In this document: one piece after another, positions 6,045 through 6,605 of the stretch
Position numbering within the stretch: the stretch's first letter is position 1
How the letters are laid out: each line of letters starts with the position of its first letter
Origin: Tissierellia bacterium
GTDB lineage: Bacteria; Bacillota_A; Clostridia; Tissierellales; Peptoniphilaceae
Reading direction: 5' to 3'
Length of the DNA stretch: 6,605 bases
NCBI GenBank assembly: GCA_012728775.1
Contig: JAAYEN010000019.1
Location: 1 to 6,605 of the forward strand
Notes under the pieces: model-generated
The model's input: the letters and a program-made list of their open reading frames with translations, nothing else
What the model was told of the DNA's origin: nothing
Database searches by the model: none
Program-made: the position numbers and the translations under genes

Positions 6045-6605
6045 ATGAAAGGCTATTTAACAATTAGAGAATTGCTGGAAATGAATTTTTTTAAAGGATC
6101 GACTTTATTGGCGGGGTCTAAAGGATTAGATAACAAGGCTAATAATTTTGTTATCCTCGAAACTCCTGATGGTATGTCTTGGCTAAAAGGAAATGAAATA
6201 GTAATTACAGCTGGATATGCTTATTTGAATAGAGATGATTTAAAAAAGAATCTAATTAAAATTGCCCATGAGAAAAAAGCTGCCGCAATACTAATTAAAA
6301 TAGGTAGATATTTTGGAGAAATTGATAATAAATTAATAGAGGATGCCGATGAATTAGGCATCCCTATTATTGTATTAGATAAAAGTGCCAATTATACTGT
6401 TTTAGTTAATAATTTTTATGAGCATTTGTTTAATAAGAAAAATGAAAATCTATTAGAAATAAATTCTGCATACAATAAATTACTTAATCTTCAAGTAGAT
6501 AACGTCACTGTATATGATGTAACAGCTGAAGTGGAAAATTTAACAGGATTAAATATCAAATATAAAAGATTTTTGGACTCTGATGAAAAAAAAGAAAATG
6601 AAGTA
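6045..6605 (+). CDS. PucR-family transcriptional regulator, N-terminal part (3' end cut by window edge)
   Basis: The frame is open for 187 codons from the ATG at 6045 to the right edge, so the C-terminus is absent. Residues about 4-125 look like the PucR N-terminal domain (PF07905 type): an opening of the form LTIRELLEM, then LLAGSKGLDNKANNFVILE, WLKGNEIVITAGYAY, a segment with AAAILIKIGRYF, and LGIPIIVLDK. Such proteins usually end in a helix-turn-helix of the PucR C-terminal type, which would lie outside the window. The family is named for B. subtilis PucR, which controls purine catabolism, but members regulate many pathways, so the target here is not known. The gene begins 13 nt after the rclA-like stop with only a modest RBS (AAAGG at 6033-6037), which fits translation from a shared transcript. 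A purine link is tempting because of the nearby nucleotidase, but that gene is on the other strand. Confidence 0.82.
   Translation, partial: MKGYLTIRELLEMNFFKGSTLLAGSKGLDNKANNFVILETPDGMSWLKGNEIVITAGYAYLNRDDLKKNLIKIAHEKKAAAILIKIGRYFGEIDNKLIEDADELGIPIIVLDKSANYTVLVNNFYEHLFNKKNENLLEINSAYNKLLNLQVDNVTVYDVTAEVENLTGLNIKYKRFLDSDEKKENEV

Overview
This 6.6 kb window comes from an AT-rich, low-GC Gram-positive bacterium. The evidence is A/T-ending codons, strong AGGAGG-type ribosome binding sites, a class B sortase, and an S-layer-homology (SLH) anchored surface enzyme. A strictly anaerobic Clostridia/Tissierellia-type organism fits best, but this is inferred from style and gene content, not from a diagnostic marker.

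Layout, left to right: (1) positions 1-1377, minus strand, a secreted alkaline phosphatase whose C-terminus runs off the left edge. (2) A 180-bp divergent intergenic region with a perfect 12-bp inverted repeat. (3) 1558-2322, plus strand, a class B sortase. (4) A bidirectional hairpin terminator between convergent genes. (5) 2397-4490, minus strand, a secreted 5'-nucleotidase with three C-terminal SLH repeats. (6) A second divergent intergenic region of 185 bp. (7) 4676-6031, plus strand, a flavoprotein disulfide reductase closely resembling RclA (reactive chlorine / hypothiocyanous acid defence). (8) 6045 to the right edge, plus strand, the N-terminal part of a PucR-family transcriptional regulator, probably cotranscribed with the rclA-like gene.

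Functionally, the left two thirds is a cell-envelope module. The SLH-anchored nucleotidase can release nucleosides and phosphate from extracellular nucleotides, and the alkaline phosphatase can strip phosphate from other monoesters. The sortase between them is a surface-protein anchoring enzyme, but no sortase substrate is visible here. The right third is a cytoplasmic oxidant-defence flavoprotein with a regulator behind it.

The most interesting non-coding signal is a pair of 29-bp inverted repeats of identical geometry, TTG(T/A)TAA-N15-TTA(A/T)CAA, one in each divergent intergenic region. They could be operators for one regulator linking the phosphatase/sortase and nucleotidase/rclA promoters. 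No CRISPR, mobile element, tRNA or rRNA was recognised.
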